DNA of 64,000 bases, from NCBI RefSeq assembly GCF_046630445.1, contig NC_092341.1:30456001-30520000 (forward strand), given 5' to 3'. This stretch comes from Rutidosis leptorrhynchoides (lineage: Eukaryota; Streptophyta; Magnoliopsida; Asterales; Asteraceae). Made by a program: the position numbers and the translations under genes. Of this stretch, positions 21,208-32,005 are shown piece after piece. Each line of letters begins with the position of its first letter. The first letter of the stretch is position 1. The notes beneath the pieces are model-generated. The model was given only the letters and a program-made list of their open reading frames with translations, was not told the origin of the DNA and ran no database searches.

Positions 21208-21562
21208 TGTTAGGAAGAGGGGATCGCCTGGACGTTGGGAGATATAAATTTGAGAGAAAAACAACTCTATTACACACAAGAATAGATTTACAGAGTATTA
21301 CAAAACTCTTACAAAAAAAAACTCTCAAACTCACACACACTCTCTAGGTTGTGATTACACTTCTCTGAGTGATTTAGGATGATTTACAATTGAGGTTTGC
21401 ACCTCTATTTATAGTAAAAATTCTATGGCGGTGGAAGGGTGTGAACGGAGATGGTGGGCGGCCGTCATCGTGTTCATCTTTGCTTCTTCTACATGGTATT
21501 CAAAGAAGGCTACTTTGAACATCTAGAAGGTGAGCTTCTAGATTGTAGGCTGGAAACTTTCA
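21208..21562 (-). repeat. 3' LTR of the intact Copia element
   Basis: Identical to the 26139-26493 copy as far as I can see. The gag-pol stop codon at 21510 lies inside this LTR, so the last 17 or so codons overlap U3. Confidence 0.95.
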
Positions 21563-24500
21563 ATTCTCCCCCTCCAGCCGAATCCACGAACATTCCAGTT
21601 ATGTCTCTGCATAACTCCAACTTCTCTCGAGTCACCACCTTTGTTAACATATCCGCAGGATTCTCCTTTGTATGGATCTTCACTAGTCTCAACAGTTGTC
21701 GATTAATTACCTCGCGTATCCAATGATAGCGAATATCAATATGTTTTGTACGAGAATGGTACATGGAGTTCTTGCTCAAATCTATAGCACTTTGACTGTC
21801 ACAATGTACCTTGTACTCCTTTTGCTTGATTCCAAATTCTTGGAGATAACGCTTTAACCACAACATTTCTTTTCCAGCTTCTGCGGCAGCAATATACTCT
21901 GCTTCAGTTGTGGATAATGCAACACACCTCTGTAGTCTTGACTGCCATGAAACAGCTCCCCCTGCAAAAGTGTAAATGAATCCTGAAGTAGATTTCCTAC
22001 TATCAGGATCTCCGGCCATATCCGCATCTGTATAGCCTTCCAAGATTGGATCACCTCCCCCGTAACAAAGACATAGATTCTTTGTACCTTTAAGATATCT
22101 GAGAATCCATTTTACTGCATCCCAATGCTTTTTCCCGGGGTTCGAGAGAAAACGACTCACCGTTCCCACTGCATGAGCAATATCGGGCCTTGTACACACC
22201 ATTGCATACATCAAACTTCCAACTGCTGAAGAATATGGTACTGAAGACATCTCCCCGATCTCTTCCTTGGATGAGGGACAAGAACTCTTGCTTAACTTGA
22301 AATGGTTGGCTAATGGAATGCTAACAGGTTTGGCATTGTTCATATTGAAACGTGAAAGCACTCGTTCAATATACTTCTCCTGAGATAGCCATAACCTTTT
22401 ATTCTTCCTATCTCGGGTTATCTGCATTCCCAAAATCTGTTGAGCCTGTCCTAAGTCTTTCATGTCAAAAGACTTAGAGAGTTCCTTCTTCAGCTGGTTG
22501 ATCTTCGTTACGTCTTTCCCTACGATCAAAATATCGTCTACATAAAGTAGAAGAGCAACGAAATCTCCTTCAGAAAACTTCTGAATGTAGACACACTCAT
22601 CTGCTGCAGTTTTCTTGTACCCGTGACTCACCATGCACGAGTCAAACTTCTTGTACCACTGCCTAGGTGCCTGCTTCAAACCGTACAAACTTTTCTTCAG
22701 CCTGCATACGAGATTATCTCCTGAAACCTCAAAACCTTCTGGCTGCTCCATGTAAATTTCTTCATGTAAATCTCCATGAAGAAAAGCTGTCTTTACATCC
22801 ATCTGTTCAAGCTCCAAGTTCATACTTGCGACCAATCCAAGTATGACTCTAATTGAAGTCATCTTGACTACTGGTGAAAATATCTCGTCAAAATCAATCC
22901 CTTTCTTCTGTTGGAATCCTTTGACTACAAGTCGTGCTTTGTATTTCACCACTTTTCCACTACCATCCTTTTTCAGCTTGAACACCCATTTATTTTTCAG
23001 TGCCTTCTTCCCGCGTGGAAGTTCTACAATCTCATAAGTTTGATTTTTCTGCAGAGAATCCATCTCATCCTGCATTGCGAGAAACCATTTTTCTTTATCC
23101 TTATGAGTTACTGCTTCATGAAAACTCTCCGGTTCTCCATCTTCAGTAAGTAGAAGGTACTCGGATTCTGGATATCTACTCGATGGAATCCGACCTCGTT
23201 CAGATCTACGAACTTCTGGAACATTCTGAGGAGATCCACCATCATCTTGACCTTGTGATGGTTCTGGAACGTCTGGCAGATGGGGTTGTGGCTCCCCCTG
23301 CTCGGCACCGTCATTTTCCTCATTATCTTCTACTTCTGGAATTTCTTCCTGCACTGAAAATTCATTTCTCATGAATGATTCCGTTGTTGCCTCTGGCACC
23401 TGAGCAGCAACATTTGTCTTCTGAGATATTGTGGGCTTTTCAATATCTTCTATTGTCTGGCTTTCATGGAACACTACGTCCCTACTTCTGATCACCTTTT
23501 TCTCCTTTGAATCCCATAATCTGTATCCAAATTCTTCATCTCCATAGCCTATGAATATGCATGGAGTGGTCCTTGCATCCAGCTTCTGCCTGAGCTCCTT
23601 GGATACATGTGCGTACGCCAAACATCCAAATACTCTTAAGTGAGAGTATGATGGATCCTTTCCGGACCAAAGTTTCTCCGGAACTTCAAAATTCAGTGGT
23701 ACTGATGGAGATCGGTTGATCAAATAACAAGCGGCTCTGACTGCTTCTCCCCAGAATGGCTTTGGCAGCTTAGCCATACTGAGCATGCTCCGAACACGTT
23801 CCATGATTGTTCGGTTCATTCTTTCTGCTATACCATTATGTTGGGGGGTACGTGGGACCGTCTTCTCATGTCGGATGCCATTTGATCTGCAATAAGCATC
23901 GAACTCCCTGGAAGAGTATTCACCGCCGTTGTCGGATCGAAGACACTTTAACTTCTTTCCTGTCTCACGTTCTACCATGACATGGAACTGTTTGAAGTAA
24001 TCGAACACCTGGTCCTTCGTCCGCAAGAAATATACCCACACCTTTCGAGAAGCATCATCGATAAACGTTAGAAAGTATCGGTTGCCGCCAATTGATTCAA
24101 CCTCTAAGGGACCGCAAACATCAGAGTGTACCAGACTGAGTAACTCTGATCTTCTCGTTGAAGAGGAATTAAACGAGACTCTATGTTGCTTACCAAACAG
24201 ACAATGATTGCAAGGATCTAGTGCAGCGTCCTTGTCTACATTGATAAGCTCCTTCTTTATTAGGGTAGACAACCCTTTCTCACTCATGTGACCGAGTCTC
24301 TGGTGCCATAAATTTTGTGAAGCCTCCTTTTCTGCAACATTAATGCTGTCTATGCAGATCTTCACATGAGTCTTGTACAGTGTGCCACAAATGTGTCCTC
24401 GAGCGACTATCATAGCGCCTCTTGACAATTTCCATGTGCCTCTACTGAAATGACTATCATAGCCCTGTTTATCGAGAGCTACTCCGGAAAGTAGATTCAG

Positions 24501-25607
24501 CCGAAGATCTGGCACATGGCGGACATCTTTTAGAGTGATTGTGCTCCCGGAACTTGTCTTTATCTTGACATCACCAATTCCGACAATCTCAGCGGAACTG
24601 GAATTTCCCATCTTCACAGCTCCAAAGTCTCCAGCTTTGTATGTTGTGAAGTATTCCTTGTATGGAGTCACGTGGTAGGTAGCTGTAGTATCTACCACCC
24701 ATTCTGTGTCTTCTCGTGAGACGTGAAGGCATGTCTCATCATGGGTTGAACAATAAGCTACATCACCTGTGATAGCAACTAATGTTTCTCCACCCTTATT
24801 CTTCGGCTGTGAACTGCTTTGACCTTGTTCCTCTTTTAATCTATAGCAGTTCTTCTTCATATGTCCCTCTAATCCACAATGATGACATTTATATGTTGGT
24901 TTTCTGTCATCAGCTGACCTGCCCCTGCTCTTACTTCTGCCTCTCCATTTATTTTTGCTACTCATTCGTTGTCTCCCCCGATTCTCTGTGACAAAGGCAT
25001 GGGTCTGATCTGTGCCCATGTCTTTTCTCCTTGCCTCTTCACTGAATAGGGCGTCCTTGACCATTGACATGGTAAGTTTGCCATTCGGTGCTGAGTTGCT
25101 GAGTGTTACTACCAGCGTTTCCCAACTATCGGGAAGAGAACTAAGTAGCAGTAGCGCCTGAACTTCATCGCCAAGCGGCATCTCTACAGACGATAACTGG
25201 TTGACCAAGTTCTGAAACTCACTGGTATGCTCGGCAACTGAAGTTCCACTTTTGAGCTTCATGTTGACTAAACGCCTCATCAGCAGGGCTTTATTCCGAG
25301 CAGTCTTGGCCTGATACATGTCCTCCAACCTTTTCCAGAGGACATATGCGTCTGTCTCTTGTGCAACATGGTGGAAGACACTATGATCAATCCATTGACG
25401 GATCTGACCAATAGTTTTTCGGTTTGATTTCTTCCACTCTTTCTCTTTGGCAGAATCAGGGTTTATACCCTTCAATTCAATAGGATCGAACAAATCCTTA
25501 CAGCTGAGGAGATCTTCCATTCGAGGTTTCCACAGCGTGTAGTTTGTGGCTGTGAGCATAATCATAGCTCCGAAAGATGATGTTGACTCTTCTGTGGACA
25601 TTATCAC
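21510..25607 (-). CDS. Ty1-copia Gag-Pol polyprotein, 1365 aa, intact
   Basis: One uninterrupted frame encodes all Copia functions in the order Gag, protease, integrase, reverse transcriptase, RNase H. The zinc knuckle CHHCGLEGHMKKNC is at about 240-253. The protease site reads VVDTTATYH near 305, where most relatives have DSGA or DTAA. The integrase has an HHCC finger (WHQRLGHMS...CNHC) and the catalytic triad near D496, D558 and E595. Reverse transcriptase has YVDD near 1022-1025. RNase H begins GYTDADMAGD near 1190. The set resembles Tnt1/Tork-type elements. The start at 25607 is the first ATG of the frame; a second ATG follows three codons later. Its product would assemble into cytoplasmic virus-like particles. 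Confidence 0.95.
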   Translation of the reverse strand: MIMSTEESTSSFGAMIMLTATNYTLWKPRMEDLLSCKDLFDPIELKGINPDSAKEKEWKKSNRKTIGQIRQWIDHSVFHHVAQETDAYVLWKRLEDMYQAKTARNKALLMRRLVNMKLKSGTSVAEHTSEFQNLVNQLSSVEMPLGDEVQALLLLSSLPDSWETLVVTLSNSAPNGKLTMSMVKDALFSEEARRKDMGTDQTHAFVTENRGRQRMSSKNKWRGRSKSRGRSADDRKPTYKCHHCGLEGHMKKNCYRLKEEQGQSSSQPKNKGGETLVAITGDVAYCSTHDETCLHVSREDTEWVVDTTATYHVTPYKEYFTTYKAGDFGAVKMGNSSSAEIVGIGDVKIKTSSGSTITLKDVRHVPDLRLNLLSGVALDKQGYDSHFSRGTWKLSRGAMIVARGHICGTLYKTHVKICIDSINVAEKEASQNLWHQRLGHMSEKGLSTLIKKELINVDKDAALDPCNHCLFGKQHRVSFNSSSTRRSELLSLVHSDVCGPLEVESIGGNRYFLTFIDDASRKVWVYFLRTKDQVFDYFKQFHVMVERETGKKLKCLRSDNGGEYSSREFDAYCRSNGIRHEKTVPRTPQHNGIAERMNRTIMERVRSMLSMAKLPKPFWGEAVRAACYLINRSPSVPLNFEVPEKLWSGKDPSYSHLRVFGCLAYAHVSKELRQKLDARTTPCIFIGYGDEEFGYRLWDSKEKKVIRSRDVVFHESQTIEDIEKPTISQKTNVAAQVPEATTESFMRNEFSVQEEIPEVEDNEENDGAEQGEPQPHLPDVPEPSQGQDDGGSPQNVPEVRRSERGRIPSSRYPESEYLLLTEDGEPESFHEAVTHKDKEKWFLAMQDEMDSLQKNQTYEIVELPRGKKALKNKWVFKLKKDGSGKVVKYKARLVVKGFQQKKGIDFDEIFSPVVKMTSIRVILGLVASMNLELEQMDVKTAFLHGDLHEEIYMEQPEGFEVSGDNLVCRLKKSLYGLKQAPRQWYKKFDSCMVSHGYKKTAADECVYIQKFSEGDFVALLLYVDDILIVGKDVTKINQLKKELSKSFDMKDLGQAQQILGMQITRDRKNKRLWLSQEKYIERVLSRFNMNNAKPVSIPLANHFKLSKSSCPSSKEEIGEMSSVPYSSAVGSLMYAMVCTRPDIAHAVGTVSRFLSNPGKKHWDAVKWILRYLKGTKNLCLCYGGGDPILEGYTDADMAGDPDSRKSTSGFIYTFAGGAVSWQSRLQRCVALSTTEAEYIAAAEAGKEMLWLKRYLQEFGIKQKEYKVHCDSQSAIDLSKNSMYHSRTKHIDIRYHWIREVINRQLLRLVKIHTKENPADMLTKVVTREKLELCRDITGMFVDSAGGGELKVSSLQSRSSPSRCSK

Positions 25608-26138
25608 CTTACAAATAATTTTTCAACACAAACGGGGTTGAATTGTAGAAAACAGAGATCACCGTTACGTCCGGAACGGTTGAAAATGGTGGAATAGACA
25701 CTTCGCGGCTTAAATTCCACTTACGGGGCAAAATTATAATTTTTATAAACTTCAGGGACCAAAAAAATGAAATTCTGAAAATTTCAGGGACCAAATTGTA
25801 AAATTTCAGAATTGCTACAGTACCGCTACAGTACCGCTACAGTTCTGCTACAGTGACTTGCTACAGTGCCGCCAGCTGCTACAGTGAATTGCTACAGTGA
25901 TCGTCTTCTCCGGCGAAAATTCCGGCACCGGTCGTCTTCTCCGGCGAGATTCCGGCGAGTTGACCAAACTTTGACCGCGTTTTCTGGGCTCGTTATAACT
26001 CCGTTTAAGTCGCCGTTTTTTGCGTTAGACTTGGTTCGACGAGACGAATCCAATGGTACACTCAAAGTTAAATTTTGAGAAAACTTCCGAAAACCCAAAA
26101 ACTCAACCAACGTCTCTAACCAAGCTCTTGATACCACT
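25608..26138 (-). other. Leader of the intact Copia element with PBS and GCTACAGT repeats
   Basis: Next to the 5' LTR the minus strand reads TGGTATCAAGAGC, the tRNA-iMet primer site with one extra A. The leader carries seven copies of GCTACAGT (plus-strand orientation) between 25814 and 25898, three of them spaced by ACC or TTC. It also has two CTTCAGGGACCAAA-like or TTTCAGGGACCAAA words at 25750 and 25782. No upstream frame of note is present. Confidence 0.85.
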
Positions 26139-26493
26139 TGTTAGGAAGAGGGGATCGCCTGGACGTTGGGAGATATAAATTTGAGAGAAAAACAACTCTA
26201 TTACACACAAGAATAGATTTACAGAGTATTACAAAACTCTTACAAAAAAAAACTCTCAAACTCACACACACTCTCTAGGTTGTGATTACACTTCTCTGAG
26301 TGATTTAGGATGATTTACAATTGAGGTTTGCACCTCTATTTATAGTAAAAATTCTATGGCGGTGGAAGGGTGTGAACGGAGATGGTGGGCGGCCGTCATC
26401 GTGTTCATCTTTGCTTCTTCTACATGGTATTCAAAGAAGGCTACTTTGAACATCTAGAAGGTGAGCTTCTAGATTGTAGGCTGGAAACTTTCA
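26139..26493 (-). repeat. 5' LTR of the intact Copia element
   Basis: This is the promoter copy. On the minus strand it holds CTATAAATAGAGG, a good TATA box, at 26334-26345. It starts TGAAAGTTTCC and ends CTTCCTAACA on the minus strand. Confidence 0.95.
26334..26345 (-). promoter_or_regulatory. TATA box of the intact Copia 5' LTR
   Basis: CTATAAATAGAG on the minus strand matches the plant TATA consensus and is preserved in the 3' LTR copy. The second Copia element of the window has the same word in its LTR. Confidence 0.7.
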
Positions 26494-26498
26494 CAAAC

Positions 26499-27137
26499 TA
26501 GTCTACTAGAAACGTCACGTGGGTATAATCCGGAACTGGGAGTTCCGAATTTGTGCCAACGGTTCAAACCCGGATATGAGAGATCCAGATATACGAGTTC
26601 TATAAGTTTTTTTTTTTTTTTTTTTTTTTTACCATACATGTACTACGAAGTTGGTGGATATATGTGCTAGTCAGCCAAATTTTTTGCAGAATCAGGTACT
26701 TCTGGTGTATGTGAAAACAAGGACTGATTTATGTTCTGCTATACATCTTGGTAGTCATTATAAACCATGCTTAAACCCTATACTCATCGTTACATGTTTT
26801 ATTGTTGTATATTGTTTCTCTTATATTCAGTATGAAAGGATGGTGAAGGATCAAACTATTTGGCGCATCACTCACCACTCACCACAGGTAGACCAAACCT
26901 TCAGTTTTTGGTAGTCGATCTATTGTCCTTAGCTTTGAGAAATTGGATGCCAAGTCGGGTACGTTCTGTATCTGAGAAGAGTTATTTTCAGCCAAACCAA
27001 TTAGTCTTGTCGAGTTCAAGCCGGTTTCCCAGCTAGGATCAAACTATTTAGTGCATCACTCGTCACTGGTAGAATGAAGCTCTAGTTTTTGGTTCAATCT
27101 TTGTTACTTAAAATTTAAATGCTAATTATAGAAACTA
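26499..27137. other. Intergenic DNA with duplicated exon-like pieces
   Basis: A block at 26829-26886 has an acceptor-like ttatattcag before and a donor-like CAGgtagac after. A diverged copy of the same words (GGATCAAACTATTT...GCATCACTC) lies at 27030-27060. Neither translates into a known protein. A T-run of about 22 lies near 26610. Confidence 0.3.
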
Positions 27138-27720
27138 ACTAGAAAAAATTCGACAGCGCGTTGCTGCGGTTGTATTCAACGCGCGGTCATATTTGTATAT
27201 ACGTTGTTTGGTACCTAATATATCTAGTAGATTGGGTTGTTTGTTGGACGTGTACGTATATGTATGAAATATAGCTCGAAATATTTAGTGTTTTTTTGAC
27301 GATGTCCGTTTCGCGTATAGTTAGTCGCGTTGTGTTCGTAAAATAATATTGAGTTGAACGGTGGTCTCGGAAAAATTTAGCTCGCACCGAGCGAGAATAT
27401 AGGACCCGTTATTTAGTGTTTTTTTAACGATGTCCGTTTCGCGCATAGTTAGTCCCGTTGTGTCCGTCTGATTTTTTCGAGTTGAACGGTGGTTTCGGAA
27501 AAATTTAACTCGGACCGAGCGAGAAGATAGGGCCCGTTAAAAATACGGGTGGAATCATTTTTTTTTTTTTTTAAATTATATAGTTACGCTTTTTACCCCT
27601 GAAATAGTAGAAAGTTGGGGGTCGTTGTGTATATGAGGTCGAATTTGAGGGGCCGGGTGTAGTGTTAACGCAAACTCAAAACGACATCCGGATAAAACTG
27701 AAACTACAAATTCTCCCATG
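27138..27720. repeat. Two further copies of the Helitron-like repeat
   Basis: The stretch begins AACTAGAAAAA, then a GC hairpin-like segment, as at 2430. The GTCCGTTTCGCG(T/C)ATAGTTAG block appears twice, at about 27302 and 27431, each followed by GTTGAACGGTGG and the CCGAGCGAGAA words. The copies are more diverged than the pair at 2560 and 3541. Confidence 0.7.
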
Positions 27721-27918
27721 CATATTAGTATGAAGGTATAATATAATATAATATAATAAAACTGAAACTACAAATTCTCCCATGCATATTAGTATATAGG
27801 TATAATAAGAAACAATTTAATCAGAACACAGGCTTAGTAGAAAAGTTTTTAATTCGTGCTAGAAAGAAAGAGCTTAAAAATTATAGAACTCTAAAGTCTA
27901 AAGGGGTGACATAAGTGA

Positions 27919-29901
27919 TGTTAAAGCAAAGGGGTACAAAATAGTTTATGTTTTTACAGGAAATACTATTAAATACGATACAATTTTACAGAAGATATTT
28001 ATTTATTTAGAGAATGGATATACTTAAACCTTGCTACAACACTTATAGGCAGTGTACCTAATCGTACAGTAGTGTAGTTTTTAGTAAGTCCGGTTCGTTC
28101 CACAGGGAATCTTTTTAAACAAAGCTTAACGCTATATTTGTTTACTTTTATAAAAATACAAATATATATATATAAGTAATATTATTATTATAAAGGGGGG
28201 GTTTTTACCGTTTAATGACCGGTTTGTCGATTTTAAAACTTTAGTCGCAGTTAAAACCAAATGTAAAATAATAAATACAAGACTTAATTTAAAGCGTAAA
28301 GTAAATAACGATAATGAAATTGCGAATAATAAAAGTGCGATAAAATAAACTTGCGATAATTAAAAAGTATAATAATTAAAAGTGCAATTAAATAAAATAA
28401 CAATAAAAATGCGATAATTAGAAGTGCAATTAAATATAAAATAAAGGAAATTAAATATGAAATAAAAGAATTATGCTTATTTAAACTTCCGTAATCATGA
28501 TATTTGACGTGTTGATTTTAGTTTTATGTCCATGGATTAATTGTCCTTTGTCCTGGATTATTTAATATGTCCATACGGATTTGTCCATAATAGTCCATCA
28601 GTCATAAATATAAAGAGCGAAAGCCTTCGTCAAATTATTCTTATTCCCTAAGTTAAATATTCCAACTAATTGGGGATTCGAATTGTAACAAGGTTTTAAT
28701 ACTTTGTTTAATGAATACACCAGGTTATCGACTGCGTGTAAACCAAGGTTTTACTACTTTGTTAACAATTACACCAATTACCCTTGAATGTAATTCACCC
28801 CTGTTTCAACAAGTCTATTAACTATTAATCCAGTTCCGTGTCCGGTAAAATGAATAATTATTGGTATTTATAGATATCCCGCCCACCGTACCCAGTCAAG
28901 CGTATGTGGTTATATATAAATACGTCGAATTATAAGTTTGTATATTAAATTAACAAGGTATTGTTTAGTTAATGTAAAACCCATTAATAGCCCATAGTCT
29001 AATTTCCACAAGTGTCGTTCTTTTGTCCAAACCCCAATTATGGTACAAAGCCCAATTACCCAATTTTAGTAATTAGCCCAACATCATGATTACTTCGGAT
29101 TAAATAAGCATAATAATAACTTAGCTACGAGACATTAATATAAAAAGGTTGAACATAACTTACAATGATTAAAAATAGCGTAGCGTTACACGGACAGAAT
29201 TTCGACTTACACCTTTACAATATTCGCTAACATACCCTTATTATTAGGATTTAAAATTAAAATTAAAATTAAAATATAAATTATAAATATATATATTACG
29301 TATATATTGAGAGAAGAAGGAAAAAAAGATGATAAAAATGATCAGAATTCGGTTGGCTTTATAGGGATTTTCAAAACTTGGGGCTCCGCAACTCGCAGCC
29401 CTTTTGGCCTTCAAACTCCGCGAGTCGCGGAGTTTGTAAATACAGCTCACACAAGTTTGGCTCTTTGTTTACCGACGGTTTTATAAATAAATATAATATA
29501 TTAAATAATTATAAGAATTATTTAAATATTATATTATATTTATGTGCATAGTTGACTTGTAATTTTTAGTCCGTTGCGTCGAGCGTTGAGAGTTGACTCT
29601 GATCCCGATTCCGGATTTTCGAACGTCCTTGCGTACAATTTAATATCTTGTACTTTGCGTTTTGAATCTTGTACTCTTGTAATTTCGAGACGTTTCTTAT
29701 CAATAATTGGAACCTCTTTGATTGTATTTTGTACTTTTGAGTTTTTTGGTCGTTTGCGTCTTCAATTCGTCGAATCTGTCTTTTGTCTTCACCTTTTATT
29801 ATTTAAACGAATATCACTTGTAAATAGAACAATTGCAACTAAAAGCTTGTCTTTCTTGAGGAATAATGCTATGAAATATATGTTCGTTTTTAGCATTATC
29901 A
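27919..29901 (-). repeat. 3' LTR of the Athila element, full length
   Basis: On the minus strand it begins TGATAATGCTAAAAACG and ends CTTTGCTTTAACA, giving TG...CA termini over 1983 bases. A purine tract AAGTGTGGGAATATT precedes it. It carries TATAAAGCC (29355-29363) about 20-60 bases downstream of a GC palindrome pair. Confidence 0.9.
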
Positions 29902-32005
29902 AATATTCCCACACTTGAGCGTTGCTTGTCCTCAAGCAATATCGTCTTGAAATACTAGAATCACTTCTTTATTCTTCACACTTTGTACATCAGTGATTTC
30001 TATACGGCGGTATAAACAATGGTAGTAACGATATGGTTTACAGTCCCACATGACTATAAAAATTTAGATCCATTAAGGAAATTGGATCTTTATGAAAACA
30101 TTTGATCTTTTGAAAATTAAATCTAGTTTTTACCTTAGATAAGTTTTCCGGAATAACCCTTTACCGGCGTTTGCAAAATATTTTTGTGAGTTTGGTGGGT
30201 TTCAGATTTGAAAATTTTAGCTCAAAACTTGCGGTTTTGTGTCACCCACTTGCTAACCTTATATTTGGAAAGCAACACGTCCAGTTTACTTGTCCCGTAT
30301 ATTACCTTTCGGTAAACTACCGTCCGGTTGTAAAGGAAAGCGTTGAACAAGCAACTGTTAAGGCAATGTCCCCTGACATGCTTTTAATTATGGTCTATAA
30401 CGTGTCGGACGCAATTACTATCCTTGGTAGGAGCAATAGTAAAGCTCACCCTTATTATTTTTCGGTCTGGCACAAGGTCCTGTCTTTGACCACTATGCAA
30501 CCACCGTTCTTACGGTTGACACCTGATTTAGTTCTGGTGACCTAATGAATTCCAGGTGAATTCCTAGGATTTTACGTTCAATGGTAATGAACGCATTGAA
30601 AATAGGGTTTTCAGAAAACAAATCAGTTTTAATTTTGATCAAAATATTTTCTCGTTCAAGCTCGAGTTTAGATATCATTGAATTCCATGAGTTTGAATTC
30701 TCAATCTTTAAGGTCAATCTCTAGGATTGAGTAATATCAGGCTTTAAAAGCTGATTTTTGATCTTTTAAGGAGATTATCCTTTCTGGAGATCTGATTCAT
30801 TAGTCTTATCAAGCTAATTTGCATGGTGCCCCCCATTTTACGAGATAAATCCTTCTCATGGTTAGGATAAATCTGACCGCTTGGCGACCCTGTTTAATGC
30901 TGAGGTCCGTGGATTTCCTGCTGATTTTAGTGATGACTTTTCTAGATTTTTAATCAACCTACAGCTGGTCTGGACGACAACTTCATGACCAAAATCAAGA
31001 AGCGCGTGTCTTTTTCGGAAGACTTTACTTCCTTTTAATGATGGAATTGATTCATCGTGTAGATCCATCTTTCTTACAGTAAATCAGGTAAAACAGTTTA
31101 GTTTAGTCCAAAGCAAAAGTATTTTCAGTTATTTGTTACAGATATATGTGACATATGTTTAAGATAACTTGGTAAATTTTCCCACACTTAGCTTTTATTT
31201 TCCTTTTTATCGTCCTCTATTCCATTTTAAATGAATTTTAACATTTTGGTTTGTTTCTCAATTTATGTCCTTTCCGAGGTAACAATAATTTCGGTGTTAA
31301 AACCTAGTTTTATCGTTCATAAATATGTATAAACATGATTTTGAGTTCATTTAATTGAAAATTTTGAAAATTTTTACTAGAATTGGGTAGTCAGTATATA
31401 AGACTAGGGTTGTTCTTTATTATCAGAGAGCACTAGATTCTAATACAACTACTGCTTTACTAGTATTTTTAATGGTAACCAAGTGTTTAAGATAAAAATT
31501 TTAAAATCCGAAAGAATTTAACCCCTTCCCACACTTAAGATCTTGCAATGCCCTCATTTGCAAGAAATCAGTAACAATTTAAATTATTGAGGGTGATTTG
31601 TGTAAAAATGATTAAATTTTTACCAAAGTTTCCAAATATATTGGCGTTTGTTTGCTGAATGATAAATGGTGCACATCATTTGTTCATTCCGTCTTGTTGT
31701 TATTTCACATATATTTTGCATCTTGTCGTCAAAATTAGTTGCTTTTGCTGAACTTAATGCCAGTCTTTGAAAAATGCGTTGTTTTACCCTGTTGTGTACA
31801 TAAGATAAACTGCAAACATATATACATATTTTTGAAGTTTGGTATATTACCCCACATTCAAAAATTATTAAATTCTAAGAATAAAAGTTAGAAAATTATA
31901 AAAACTATTACAATGTTAACATAAGTATTAAACGTATCAACATTACAAATTACAAAATAAATAAAACTAAGTAGACTAGGGATGATATTGATACCAATAG
32001 GGGTT
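29902..32005. other. Noncoding 3' region of the Athila element
   Basis: No sense-strand gene is visible between the env-like gene and the 3' LTR. On the plus strand, antisense to the element, 30171-30545 is open for 124 codons. No family is recognised in it, and it may be chance. Several polypurine/polypyrimidine stretches such as TTCCCACACTTA recur. Confidence 0.5.

Larger units (their letters stand above)
21208..26493 (-). mobile_element. Complete Ty1-copia element with identical LTRs, TSD CAAAC
   Basis: The element has two 355-base LTRs (TGTTAGGAAG...GAAACTTTCA) that show no difference when compared by eye. It is flanked by CAAAC on both sides (21203-21207 and 26494-26498). On the minus strand the order is 5' LTR (right), primer-binding site complementary to tRNA-iMet (TGGTATCAAGAGC), noncoding leader, one gag-pol frame, a purine tract GGAGGGGGAGAAT, and 3' LTR (left). 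All parts needed for movement are present. Confidence 0.97.

Noticed and set aside
29244-29450. A 68-codon frame repeated at 42584-42790
   Set aside because: The two are the same LTR sequence; the frame covers AT-rich U3 and the GC palindrome and has no protein features.
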